64,000 nt of DNA from Stercorarius parasiticus (Eukaryota; Chordata; Aves; Charadriiformes; Stercorariidae): contig VWZL01000283.1 of NCBI GenBank assembly GCA_013396915.1, positions 1 through 64,000 of the forward strand, written 5' to 3'. Positions 50,401 to 63,000 of this stretch are shown in pieces. The notes under the pieces are model-generated. The model was given only the letters and a program-made list of their open reading frames with translations, did no database searches and had not been told where the DNA came from. A program made the translations under genes and the position numbers. Numbering within the stretch: the stretch's first letter is position 1; each line of letters starts with the position of its first letter.

Positions 50401-51278
50401 ATTTATCCAATCCTCTCCAGTACAACTACTGAGAGCAGATACATCTTTCTTTATTTTCTCACATTAGCATGCAAGGTTATTAAATTATTACATTAGCCTA
50501 ATAAAAACAAGCGCTAATGCAATAAAATTAGAAGTCCCACTTTACTGCATTAATCAATGCAGGGGAAGCTGTAACATGCTGAGCCAGTTTGGCAGTGAAC
50601 ACTAACTCTGGAAAAGCAACTAACGATACAGTTTGATTATAAAAGACTAAAATTACAAATAAAAAATCATAGCCCTAATGGAGTCTGAGAAAACCTGTCA
50701 TTGGTTTGAAAAGGAAGAAAGGCTTTTGGACATGTCTGGAACATTTTAGTGCATATGGGCTAAATCTTATCAACGTACGTGTCCACACTAGAGTACTTGA
50801 CATACAGGATGCTATGAGAGTGGTCCAATGAATGGGATCTATAATGCTACAAGGCAGAATATACAAAATTAGGTACGATACATGTAAGTGTTTTGGTTCT
50901 AGCAGTTCAGATTCAGGTTTTGATCCATTCATGTATTGACAAATGAGGTTCCACATAGCAGAACCCTATTAAGGGAAATGAAGATCAAAATATTTCTAAT
51001 TTTTCTTAAGTCTTAGTGACTAGATGACAATGTTCTGTCAAAGGACTGCAGAGGAATAAAAAATTAGACAAATAAATATATATAAATAATTACTTTGCCT
51101 ATTTTGGGCGGGGGTGGAAGGAGTTGAGTTTTATTTATTTGTTTATTTCACTCCTAGATGACATGGCAATTAAATAATGAACTCCAGAATATTTGTCTTT
51201 TTCTGTCTTTGAAGAGGTAGAAATTCTGACAAAACAGCATCGCTAATCAAATTAGGAGGGTAGACAAACTCAACCTAC
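47479..51278 (-). other. ANKFN1: ANKFN1 intron b-c
   Basis: 3.8 kb intron. A TAAT/ATTA-dense stretch at about 50465-50565 could be a conserved regulatory element (see findings). Short palindromic-repeat-like pieces occur near 49185-49215 and 50160-50260. Confidence 0.75.
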
Positions 51279-51369
51279 TTGAAGGAGAAGCATATGCAGG
51301 AGTAGATTTGTGTGGAGGTCCCCATCCTCTCATGTTGTATGCTGAAACATGGACATAATACCTCTGGCC
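51279..51369 (-). CDS. ANKFN1: ANKFN1 exon b: fibronectin type III, C-terminal strands
   Basis: Acceptor TCCATTTGCAG and donor GTAGGTTG bound 91 bases (30 codons plus one base). The translation contains GQRYYVHVSAYNMRGWGPP, the hallmark F and G strands of an FN3 domain (Y-x-V-x-A-x-N...G-x-G-P-P). The last base, A, joins AC of the following exon to make asparagine, giving the NWKDC junction expected for this family. Confidence 0.93.
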
Positions 51370-52879
51370 CTGCAAATGGAAACAACTGGAGTCAAAACCA
51401 TCACTTGACTCAAAATCTGGGCTGTAATAACTGGAGAGCAGTCTCTCCCGAAGATGCTTTCTTTGAAAAACTTAAATAGCTTTCAGCAGCATCAACTGAT
51501 GCACCATGACAGCTTGAAACATAGTACAAAGATTTCAGGACAGCTGATCTGCCGAGGGTCAACAGAACACACCAATTCCAACTGGCAAACCGCAATCCCT
51601 TCTACCAAGGCCAAACCCTGGGAACTCTTACAATCAGACTTCAGGAATAGGGTCCGCCCTTTTTCCTGTTGTGTTTAAGAGAGTCTCTCTACCAGCACAG
51701 CAATGAAAGACGCTTTGTTTGGCAGCCACTGAAATCAGTCAGACCTTTATCACTGATTTTGATGCATAAATCTAGATCAATGAAGAGCACTTCTGAAAGT
51801 CTAACTTTTAATTTAAATATGTCATATACTTTGGATAGTACAGTCAAACACATAGTAAGCTCTGTGCCTGTGGAAGTGACCGTACAAGCTTGCTTGATTT
51901 TAACTTAAGAACAGTTACTCTGTTTTGTTGTTAGAAAATGAGAAACAGAATAAACGCATATTGTGGCTCAGCTCCCTGGAAGACAGTGTGCTTCAAATCA
52001 AAGATTTCTTCAGATAAAAGGCTAGAAATAACCAATATTGTTTCTATTCTATGTAGACAATTTTATATCGTGCCCATTGCTTACCCTTTAAAGTTAATTT
52101 TCTCATTTTGAGAGCCCATGTTTTGGGGCACTGGCCAAGGGTCACGTGCATGCCCCCCCCTACTGTAAGTTGGTAGCCTGATTCAGGGTGCAGTGAATTC
52201 AGTGGAAAGGCTGCAGCTCAGAGGATGCTGGATTGGGCCCCTCTGATGTTGTTTCCAGTGGAAACAGTTGTATTTTGAACAGGCTTTATTTGCATCAAGT
52301 ATTTTGTGAATTAAAATTTTCTTGCACAAATGATCCTGAACAGCCTGTAGGAAGAAGACTTTCAGACACATGGTCAAAATTATTCTGCTTAAGAATTCAT
52401 ATGAATGCTCATCAGTTTTCTCCATCGCTGACCCAGTTCTTATCAGTGTAAAACATTTATACAAAAATAAATAACAGAATTGAAAATTATTGCCATCAAC
52501 ACATGTGTCCCTGGAAGAAGTAGCAGAGAAAGACGTGTTATTTTAGCTATTGGTCATCAGAGTTGGGACTAGATCTTTTACGAGCCTTTGATCTGCACTA
52601 AGATTATCCTGTGATCCCGAAAACAGCAGCTTTCACTCCGGTCTTTTCTGATCTCCTCTAAGCATGACAACTTCTAAAGCAGTTCATGCTGTCTGTCTAT
52701 TCCTTTGTGACTTTAGGATTATGGATACCAGACATATTATTCTCAATGACTGGAATGTGTTGCTAGAAGAAGGGCGCTCTACAGTTATTACCAACAGGCG
52801 TGGATGCAAATTATCAGTGTCTTTGTATCACCGGGGCGGCAGGGGCCATCAAGATCTAAGTGAGTCATTTGGCACTTAC
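51370..52879 (-). other. ANKFN1: ANKFN1 intron a-b (within the FN3 domain)
   Basis: 1.5 kb intron splitting the FN3 domain in phase 0. It contains a C8 run near 52153; nothing else recognised. Confidence 0.85.
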
Positions 52880-52977
52880 TGTTCTGAGACCCGTGATGGT
52901 GCACCTCAAAGACTGAAGATTATCCATAATTATTTCACCAGCCAAAGGAGAAAAGTCTTCTGAAGAACTCCATTCCA
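52880..52977 (-). CDS. ANKFN1: ANKFN1 exon a: fibronectin type III, middle strands
   Basis: Acceptor TTTGTTTCCTAG precedes 52977 and donor GTAAGTG follows 52880. The exon starts with two bases that complete a valine codon (phase 1) and ends in phase 0 after 32 whole codons. It reads VEWSSSEDFSPLAGEII, then a short stretch ending CTITGLRT. The EWS...SPLAGE and TITGL patterns are typical of the middle beta strands of an FN3 domain, and the phase matches the next exon, which continues with the YYVHVSAYN strand. An open plus-strand frame over the same bases is a shadow. The exon supplying the first FN3 strands should lie upstream, beyond 64000. Confidence 0.88.
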
Positions 52978-53484
52978 CTAGGAAACAAATAGCAGGAGAA
53001 AATCAAATCAGATACCAGTCCAGGCAAAGAAATTGAAGTACCTGAATCACTCACAGGTTAACTTTTCTCCTAGCTGCTTTCCATTCCATGTGGATACTAA
53101 AGGTCATGCTTAACAATAATGTTTAGCAAAACTTCACACAATAATTAAATTATATCTCTGTGTATGAGAGAGAAAAACAAAATACTGCTCAAAAGCTTTT
53201 CAGGAAAGAATGCTTAAAAATACACTGCCATACAAATTACGTTCAGTCAACATTTGCCCTCATTTAAACAATTTCCTTTTAAAGAAAGAGAAGTAGTGGA
53301 AAAGAGTAGGTAGAGGATTTGGACCTGCTAATGCCATTTGGCAGTTTATTCATTCAAACCAACAAAAAGTGCTGTTTTGCAATTGGATCTGCATGGGTAG
53401 GGCATGGGCAGAGAGTCCCTTGGGCTCCACAGGTCCACAAACCTCTCATCACTAGCCTTGGCTAATTTGAATGGAAATATCCTG

Positions 53485-53560
53485 CTTGGACTAGATCCGA
53501 CACTCACTGGAGTCTCTTCATTGGGTTCAGTGGGTTCTGACTCTCTTGTCCAAGCTTGAT
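53485..53560. repeat. partial copy of the palindromic repeat
   Basis: CTAGATCCGACACTCACTGGAGTC, TTCATTGGGTTCAGTGGGTTCTGA shows the same ATCC ... CACTGGAGTC ... TTCAGTGGG order as the fuller copies, with less clear arms. About 510 bases upstream of exon a. Confidence 0.35.
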
Positions 53561-56500
53561 TCTGCTGTGGTTGCTGAAATTACAGAGCTCCACAAGGACC
53601 TATTAAGTTGTATCCACTTTTGAAGTGAATTAAGTGGCGCTGGGCTGACACATCCCTCCCAACCTGTCCTGCAGCCTAAATTACTATGGGCACCTCCACC
53701 AAAGTGCTCCCATCAACTTGTACAGGTGACTCATATTCCTGTTTAAATGGTTATGAAATAAGGAGTCCTTCTGTCAGTACTCTTCCTCTGTACTTGCAAA
53801 AATGAACGTGCACGTAAAATAGCATCAAACAGACCATGAAAAACTACTAGATGATTTTTAAGAAAGAATATATGCAAGTGGGGAACCGATACTTTATTTG
53901 CATATTTATTATTGTTGAGTCAATAATTTAGAATAGATCAGAGGGTATAGGTATTTTAATTTCAGCATGTGCAATTTTGATCTTCTGGCTGTGTCACACT
54001 GGTATTTTCACGTTAAAAGAAAAAAGCTTCTCAGAATTTTTCACTCAGCATATACAACACTTAACTGCCAACACATTTTCTAAAATAGCCAAGTATCAAT
54101 AGCACAACTCATTTTTCCTTTCTCTCCTAATTGCTCCTTTTCTGTGATTGCAGTTTGTGAATGCACAGCATGTTCTGCTACATTTTTGTATTTGCCGCAA
54201 TGAAAAGGGTATTGGCTTTGTCTATTGTCTTTGAACTTTTTCAGTGTATGTTTTTGTAGTTTTCCATGGGTTTTAAATACCAGATTACTGCTACCTTTAG
54301 TGGAAGCAATCTCTGTACATTAGTATGAAAATGTAGAGACTGTTAAGGTACCGTGTTGTAGGTTTTTGTTGACAATTTAATTACAGGAGTGCTTATATGT
54401 ACCATTGAACTTGATGGCCTGTCAGAGTTTCCATTGTAAACCCTGATTTTCAGAGTTTATAACTCCACTGTATTAAATCATTGAGGACACTGTATACATG
54501 CTGCAAATTTAGACATGTTGTCTGTTTTCCAGAAGGATAAATTGGAGAAATCCTGTTCGAACTGCTGAACATGTTATCAACGGGCTTGCAGCCACTTCAG
54601 ATGCCGTTTTTCTTTTCAAAGATTCATGTAAAGCAAGATGGTGTCACTCAAAACAGATTCTGCCAACAAATCCTGTCTTCATTGAAATTCCCGGGCATGA
54701 CTGACTGTGCTTCTCAGCACGAGGGGCAGTGCTAAGGTTGAGCTTTAGGCAGCGCTAAACAAAAGCCAGGGGTGAAATAAGCAGCTTTAAACTGCTTTTG
54801 AGCTTCCAAAATTTTTAGCTGTTCTATGGTCTGGAGAGTGCCCAAACATAAACTGGTAGTTCAAGAGGTGTATTTAAATTTGGGTAGCTTATAGAAATTA
54901 ACATTGCAGCCCTATTCTTGATGTGGGTCTCCTCCTCAACCGTTCCACTTGTATTCTGGCATTTAGAAGAGTGCTCCTTATCACTGCCCGAAGAAGAGTT
55001 AACTGCCTTAATCTAGACAGGATTGTAACCCTAAACCTTTGCAAGCCTGTGTACAGCAGGAACACCATGATACTACTAGTATGACTAGCAACAGCATGGC
55101 AGTTTGTTCTCAGGAATAATCGAGGACCACGGAGTTCAGAGAAAGAAGCTGAGTTACCAAGGGGAGGAAAGGCTGACATTGCCTATAAAGCCATCTCAGG
55201 AGCAGGTGAGGAATTGGGTTTTGAAGTAATAAATCACAACTGATTTATATGAAATAATACATCACAACTTGGCTGTGATGTTCTAGGGCAAACTGTTGCC
55301 CCATCTCACGCTGTTAGTGAAACCCCATGTTCAGGGCAAACGCCCTCATCCTCTTACTGGGTGACACCGTCATCTTCCAGTCCCTTGAAGGACAACTACT
55401 TGCAAGGGAGAGTGACCAAGTCTGCTAGACCTTTCATGAGGTCCTGAGGAGAGCTGTGTACCTCCCTGATCCCCTCAACCGGCCGAGTCTTCGCTGCCTG
55501 CTGGGCTGAGGCTCAGCTGTGCTTCTCATTGTACAGCGAAGCAATGCCAGCATTTTGCATTTATTTTTTTAGCTTACCCTGTGGTGGCTGAGCCCCATGA
55601 AATTGAAAACATAGGAATATGATATTAGCTTGTGCATCAGGGTAGGGTTACCATTATGATTGAGAACCCCTCTTTTAAAGGATATTTACCTAAAAAGATG
55701 GTGTATACAAAGTTAGTCAAAATTCAATTTTCAAATATATATATTTAAAAACCTCACATTTGGAAAAAACCCCGCCCCTCAGTTTCAATAAAAATTTCCA
55801 TAACTGAAAAATAAATATTTTTTGAGCAGCTGCATTGGAATAGTGCCTTCTTTTTCCCCTTGTTTCAAAATACTACTGAAAATATATTAACAGGATGCAC
55901 TGAAGCATTGCTATTTTTGACAGAATGTCATTCTCTGACTCATTATATCTGTCATAAAGAAACCCATAACAAATTTGGGAATTTTTTGCTTACTATTGAT
56001 TTCAGCAAAATTTTTTCCCCATGATTTTAGTGATTCAAGTGAGAATAGGATGACATGATACATTTTTAAAGAAATGCAAATTAACTTAAGTAATTTATCA
56101 CTTAAGTTTATATCTCCTGTTATACATTGCCAGATTTCAGCTATCTACCATAATGGTTGTCTAAAATGGTTCTCTAAATGGTTGTCTACAATTAATACAT
56201 AATACTCCACTGTACTCATTCATTAGGTTTTCAACCTGTCAGGAGGATGTGAATACCGGTGTCCCTATGTTATAGGTGGGAAGATGAATGCAAGGAGAAA
56301 GACGCAGAGCATCTTGTTCTCTCAGCAGGCCCCAAAACAACAAGGGTCAAACTCCTATGGCCTATATTACATGTATTAGGCCAGTATTGCTCACACCTTC
56401 TGGCTCTGTGGGATATATATAGAGCTCTTTCTGGTACCAATACAAAGCTACACATCCACAGTTTCACCCTTGTGATTAACCTGGATATAAAATTGTGTAA

Positions 56501-57519
56501 CTTTTTGCATGAGCAACTCATCATGAAGATTTTGCTAAATTTTTACCTACTTTCTGAGAGAGCACGCTGGGAGAGACTGCTCTGGTAGTAAACAAAGAAT
56601 ATCAACCATTTGTGTAACTCTGAAGTACTTGGGACTTTAAGAAAGGACAAAAGGCTAGCTAACCTCAGGACATTAAAAATTGAATATAAAAATGCTCAAG
56701 TATAAAAACCTGAAGATGAAGAGCGTCCTTTATAAGAGCCCAGGAACAAGAGCTCGTCTTGTAGACTGTAGACTGTACCAAGTGTGCTGTAAAGGACCTG
56801 AAAGCTGTTGGGTGAATTAAGGATGGAGCATGTTCCAGTCCTGTTCTGAACACCCCAAAGGCCTGCTTTGTTGCGAACGCTGAATGTCTTCGCTGTTGCG
56901 GCTTTCCATCTGACACTTCACGTTATGTCAGAGCAGGGGTTTTTTTGTGTGTTTAATATATTGGTCACTATGTGTTTTAATGAAGGTGCCCTGTATTCCA
57001 GAGCTAGCAAATGCACGATGTGTTGCTGCGGTCGCCAAGATAAGTAGTAATTTTTAAATAAACAGCAGTATAAACAGTTACATAAAACTCATGTAAATTG
57101 CTGGCACATAATTTTAGACTGGCTTAAGTTATGTAACCTACTTGTGGCCAAGTTTTTTTTTTTAATACTCAATTCATGCACTTTAAAATAAAGGGAGAGG
57201 TTTATTTTCACCTGTTTCTGTTCCACTCGCTATCTTTCTGTTATATGGAGCAAGCCTTAAACAGCTTATCAGAGAGATTGACAGACAAGAAACAAAGTGA
57301 AGGCACAAAACACCTCCTGACCCTATTGCAGATTCATTCAGGAAAGCACCTTCTCCCGAGTCAAGTAAATAGCCTGAGCCACAGTAGAATTTATCACTTC
57401 TCTTGGCATTTGTTTTTGCTTGCACTTAAGTTACTCACTGAATTGCTGAGCAGATTAATTAGACTGAGGGACACGAGTTCTGTTGCTAAGTTGATGGAGT
57501 CTCCCGTGTACTGTACTGA

Positions 57520-57605
57520 GCTGGGATTCGGAGTTTTATTCTTGCATTCGCTACTGACTTGCTGTGTGACCTTGGGCAAAGCATTGTGCCACTATGGCTT
57601 TTAAC
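57520..57605 (+). mobile_element. MIR SINE fragment
   Basis: ACTTGCTGTGTGACCTTGGG CAAAGCATTGTGCC is a near-perfect MIR core. The preceding CTGGGATTCGGAG may belong to it or be coincidental. It explains part of a 142-codon plus-strand frame here, which is not a gene. Confidence 0.8.
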
Positions 57606-59876
57606 CCACACTTAAGCAGCAAGGATTCTCTCTCCCTCCCTTCCTCCCCAGGTCCAGGGCCTAGGCTGAAGGACACTGTGATCTTAGCTTCTGTTTCCAG
57701 GGGCCTCCAAACAAATAATTGCAAGCTTCCCTTGAAATGTAAAACTAAGAGAGCACTAGCACCAGAAACCACCACACACCATCTTTTTCTGCCTGCTGAT
57801 CTTTACGAAATAATTTTAATAATTTACACTTACAATGTCTTAGCAGCTTGATTTAAGGATATTGAATGCTGCCATTCATGTGAGTGAAATCAGGATGAAA
57901 GTACCCAAACAAGTGTTTAGAAGTATAACACAAATGAAGAGAGTAGAACACTAGTGAAAAGCAGGAATCAGTTTGTTGGTGCAGACAGCATCACCAGCTG
58001 CGATGGAGAACACTGCAGTATTCGGTCAGCCCCACCCGCTGCCTTGGACTGTTCTTTCCAGCCTGAATTAAGAAAGGAACCCAGTTTTTGTGGATTTGGA
58101 TTCAGGCTTGCTTTGTGCCTCTCTCATGTTTAGAAATTCTCCACAGAACGACAGGAGAAAGACAAGTCATACTAGCTGTAGGGAGAACTGATGGAGATCC
58201 CAGCATAGTGCTTCCATTAGGAAAACCGAATGTTTGGCACTGAGGAATCTCTATTTGTTCCCATGGATTTACTTGTTTCAGAGAAATTTTTTAATAATCA
58301 AATACTTTATTTGCAGTAAAGCTTCCTCCCAAACAGCTGTGGGCTCCTTTACCTTTTACGCTTGCTAATAATAACTGATGATGTTAAATAAGCTTTCCTG
58401 TGGCCCTGTTTCTGGATGTTCCCCTGACCCAGGGCAGAATACTCTATTTTACGTCCTGATGTTTATGGGAAGCATTATGACAGCAGGCTGGGTGCCAGAG
58501 ACACATCTTTGCTTGATCATGGTTCCACTAGTTCATCTTATAGCTAATCTATATTATATAAATGATTTATAAAATATTATTTTATTGCATTGCAATAAAA
58601 TTCTCACAAAGATAAAATAAAAAAAATATTGACTGTTTTCTTTCAAGTATTTAATTAGTGTTTCCTAAGTACTAACAGTTCTTTATCCATTTGTAATAAG
58701 GTTAGTATTCCAGTACAAGAAGGAACTTTTTTCCTTTCTGTGAGTGAAAATGTCGTTTCTTACTAACATTTTATAAATAACTAAGAAAATGATTTTATAA
58801 CAACTAAGAAAATGTGCCATGTGGGTGCATAGTGCCTTCCAACATGGGCCAGTGGTTAAAAAGCCACAGTGGATTATAATAACAGCCAAGATTTGTGTCT
58901 CAGCCCTGCAATGACAAACATATCCCGCTCTGGCTGTGGAAAGAAGTCAGAGAAAATACACGTTAGAACCATGAAAAGGGATTGAAGAATAAATGGGGGT
59001 CTTATGCAAAGACTTCACATCCTAGCAAGGTATAACGGGCTTGGCTCCGATTCTGCGAATTTCCACTCCCAGTGGGTCTGTTTTACTCATGTAATCTGTG
59101 TAACCAAAGCCGGCGGGGAACCTTATGAGCGTAAGGACTACGCATTTGTGTGAAGCATGCATGGGTTAGGCTCAGCTTTTTGCCAAAACATAATATATTA
59201 CAATCTAATTAATAATGAGCAGTTGGGAAAATGCAAATGAAAAAGTAATCCATCACAACGTATGAGACAAACCAGAACACTGCATAGCACTGTTAACAAA
59301 GAAAGTAAATACACAAACCCTAATTCAAGTAATCTGTTTAATGGGATTCCACTGCTTTCCCTCTCGTTCTCCTGTAATATATTTTTAAAGAGGGACTTAG
59401 CTGCATAGATGTTAATTAGTTATATTTAAAGTTTTTATTTCTTTATAAACTAATCCCTCCAGTAACTTGAAGAGCTTTCACCTCTCCCTAGCATTGCAGC
59501 CAGGTGTTGCAGGCAAAAGAGTCCTGACTTGGTGAATTTTTACTTAATTTAATTTATTGTCAATTAGTACAAACTTCTGATCACTCATTCAGAGTGAGAA
59601 AAGGAAAGCATAAGCAATTACACAATCATTTAAGTGAACACCTTTCCACTCAACTTAAGCCAAACACCTTTCCTCCCCCTTTCCTCCTCCCAATTTCCCT
59701 TGTCTCCACCATGGGGTTCCACTCAGTGATGGGCTTTTCCGTCGCGTTTAGGGCTAGCCGGGCCAGTTGTGGCCAGCACCCGGCATCTCCTGACCTCCCC
59801 CCACGTCTGTGGCCCCTGGCTACTGAAACCTGACACATGTGCCCAACACAGTCCTGAGGTGGGAGCTAAGAGGGGG

Positions 59877-60050
59877 CTCATGCGTGAAGTCATTGGGTGC
59901 TCAGACATGAGTTAATAGGGCGCTCATGTGTGAACCAGCTGGGTGTTCATTAGTAAATTAAATGGGTGCTCATGCATGAACTGATTGGGTGCTCATGCAT
60001 AAATTGATTGGGTGTTCATGCGTGAACTAATTGGGCACTCATGCATGAAA
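59877..60050. repeat. 23-bp minisatellite (7 full copies plus a partial)
   Basis: Seven consecutive 23-base units and a partial eighth, each close to CTCATGCATGAACTGATTGG plus GTG, run from 59877 to about 60050 without length change. Units differ by substitutions only (CATGCGTGAAG, CAGACATGAG, CATGTGTGAAC, CATTAGTAAAT, CATGCATGAAC and so on). It lies in the intron upstream of exon a. No coding role is visible. Confidence 0.93.
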
Positions 60051-63000
60051 ACAGCAAACCCTGCAATTTATGCTCCATATGTGAGGTAAGAGCTTGAAGC
60101 AGATCCAAAGGCCGGATTCCAAATTTACATTACTTTATCAGTTCTGTGGGTCATATCTAATTACTAGAACAGTATCATGTTCTGGTTGGAGAGGAAAACT
60201 GACCATGTTTTAGACTCTTTATGCTTGTAAATGGTCCAGAAAAGTCCATGATGGACCAGAGAAGACTTCAGACAAAGCAGTGAGCAGGAAAACTTTGCCA
60301 CAATCCCTCTGAAGACATTCTGGTTTTGTTTAAATCTCTGGAGAGGAAGCATTCCCAAACCCAGGAATCAAAGATCTGCTAAATCAGGAACCTCCTTTAA
60401 GGCAGAAGCTGAAGGAACTGAAGTCAGTTCCAGTCCTGCCACTGACTATAAAAAAATTCACGTCTTCTATGTCATACCTTTGAACTGGAAGCATTAACAC
60501 TTAGCCACATACAAATGGTTTTTAAAAGTACTTATTAATTTTGGTAAGTAAGTCAAAGCAAATGAAAAAGGTAAAGCGATGTCTAAAATTCAGCAACATC
60601 ATCATAGGAACCTTTTTTCTTAGACAGCAAAGGCAGACAAAACCAGAGCCTATATGTCTGGGCTTTCTCAGAGCCATTCATCCTGAGCTGCTGTTCAAAA
60701 TCCTTGTAAAACACAAAGCAGGAGGAAAGAATGATTGAATTGAGTAACCGGTGTCTGATCAACTACATTAGTTAATTACACCATCACTTAATATGTGATC
60801 CATATTCAAAGGTGCTTTTAAATACATAGCAAGCCTAAAAAATAGAAGTTCTTAAATTTTATGTTAAGTCTGACACATACTACAGACATTGAGAGGAGCT
60901 AGAAATAGAAAGGTTTGTTTTAACATTTATACATTTCTGTACTTGCTAGGCATAAAAATAGAAGTCAAATTGCACAGTCCTGTTAGCTACGAAAATGTAA
61001 TGTGCAAATAAAGTGCCCAGGAGACCTAATAAAATGCCATAAATGAACTACTGTAAAAAATATCAGACCACACCTATGCAGCAGGATAAATTCAAATGTC
61101 TTACAAAGAAATGTATTCTCTTTCTTTTTTATGGAGTAAGAACTGTTTTGAGCAAAGAAAGAATGAGTTTCAAAATATACGAAGAAACTTTGGATAATAA
61201 GTGAAAAGGGTTTGAAGATCAAGTTGAATGCAGAATGCTACTTAATTCCAATATAGACAGGAACAGGATCGAGCAGTGACATAGCACCTACTTTAGAAGA
61301 TGCACAGGTATTAATATTAAAGCACCGCATTTTCATACCTAATAGTCACTTCTACAGGTATTCATTTCTATAACCAGGGTTCTTCTAGAAATCAGAGAAA
61401 GCACAGGCTTGCTGTTTTCTCCTCTGACACTGCTATGTGAACAGTTAGTTGCCACTAAAGTGGAGAAAAAAGCTGGAGATGTCATATATATGTGTGTATT
61501 TAGGTCTTTGCGTAAGCTCTGCGTATTAGACTAGCCAAATCTGTCTGGAGTCAAACCCACCATACAGTACTACAAGGATCACTGCAGGAAACGTGCTACG
61601 GAACAAATCCAAACTTGATCAAACATGGCAAGTCAACTACTGATAGACAAATCAAACACATACGACAAAACATACAGTATATGCTGTTTGTACATGCTCA
61701 TAGGAACAAGCAGAAGATAAGATTATTTGGTTGGGAAAGGATTACCCCTGAGAATAAAACATGCAGAATCACACAAAATTTGTAGTTTTTGTAAAATCTT
61801 TTTCACCTTGAAATTTTCAATTAAAATTTTCCATTGACACAGTGAGATGTCAACTGAGAATCTCAAATACAGATATTTTTTGAGCTACAGAATATACATC
61901 ATACAGGCCCAACCTGGCGGCTTCCTCATCCCATGATCTCAGGTCCTGACCCCTAACAAAAAGGCGGCTCCGTTCATCCTTTAGTTGAGACTTCCAGTTT
62001 TAACACCCAATTGCACCAGCCTCTCCTGGACAAAGGTACTTGTCTATAACCAACCCATTCCGTGCAACCATGTGATAGCAACATGCTCTGGCTACTGCGT
62101 ATCTAGCTAGGACTGAACCAGCAATTTAAAGACAATTTAAATTATTCTCATGCAAAAAATGCTGAAATGAACCACAAATTGCCTTGAAAGAAGGGAGGCA
62201 GGGAGTGACTTTTTGTCAAAATTTAAGTAAGACGTAGCTCCTCCTTTCTTGATCTAAGATGATGTGTTGGTTTTTTTAAAGACCTACACTGACATAGGAA
62301 ATAAGAAATGTCCTCTCCACCCAACAGAAATCCAGCTGGGCAGTCCTGACAAACATGAAATATTCTGCTAAAATGAGAAACTAAACAAAAAGGTAACAAG
62401 GGCTAAAGTGGCCTAGACAACTTAGCATCACTATCTGGAAAATAACTTGGCATCCAAGTCCACAGCTATATCCGAACAGAGAGAAGATCAGCTCTGTTTG
62501 ATACATCAAACATGGCCCAGAATTTTTTCTTTCTTCCTCTCTCTTCAAACATAAATAGTTCCAGGCTCTTAAATAAATTAGCTCAACTTTGGTTATACAA
62601 GCTGTTTCATTTTTTCTCCAAAAGGGGATATAGATGTTTGTTTAAAAATTGTAAATAAGATATAAACAGAGATTTTCCATTGCGTAGTGATCCTTTCCAG
62701 TAGGTAATGATCAGCACTGCGTCCATTTCCCTTCCTTATCCTATACTTGGGGATCACAGCAATATGATGACTACTTCTGATGGGAAATGGATGGGGAAAA
62801 GAAATGCAATAAGAGGAGGTTTCCCGGTACTTACTCACTGTAAAAGCAAAATAATGATCAGCTTTAAAATGCACAGAAAGTAAGTGCAACAAAATTACTT
62901 CCCATTACTTATAATTTTGTTCTTTAAAAAAACTTGCTTTTTGTATGTGTTGTGTGGAACACGTGAATCCTGGAAAGGCTAATTAGTGAAAGGCAACAGT

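Larger units (their letters stand above)
18873..52977 (-). other. ANKFN1: ANKFN1 gene, 3' part (13 coding exons, 5' exons outside window)
   Basis: Thirteen exons on the minus strand join through GT-AG introns into one uninterrupted frame of 844 residues plus stop; every split codon is completed correctly across its intron. Order in the protein, counting the split valine at the upstream edge as 1: end of a fibronectin type III domain (1-63), linker (64-132), the family-specific core (about 133-506, including the motifs VFYEPIKDRHGN and GLYLGYLKLCSSVDQI), a helical segment with IWREMRWI (from about 507), then a serine-rich tail to 844. From family knowledge, ANKFN1 is a cytoplasmic, mainly neuronal protein with N-terminal ankyrin repeats, FN3 and a reported Ras-association-like region; the mouse gene is Nmf9 (neurological and vestibular phenotypes) and the fly homologue wide awake links the clock to sleep and GABA-A receptor function. 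The ankyrin repeats are not in the window. Identity rests on remembered similarity; an ANKFN1-like paralogue is the main alternative. Confidence 0.9.

Noticed and set aside
52664..52963. 99-codon plus-strand frame with a tidy sequence
   Set aside because: It is the antisense shadow of the FN3 exon at 52880-52977 plus flanking intron; the minus-strand reading has matching splice sites and phase.
57176..57604. 142-codon plus-strand frame
   Set aside because: Ends inside a MIR core and has no motif; explained by repeat and chance.
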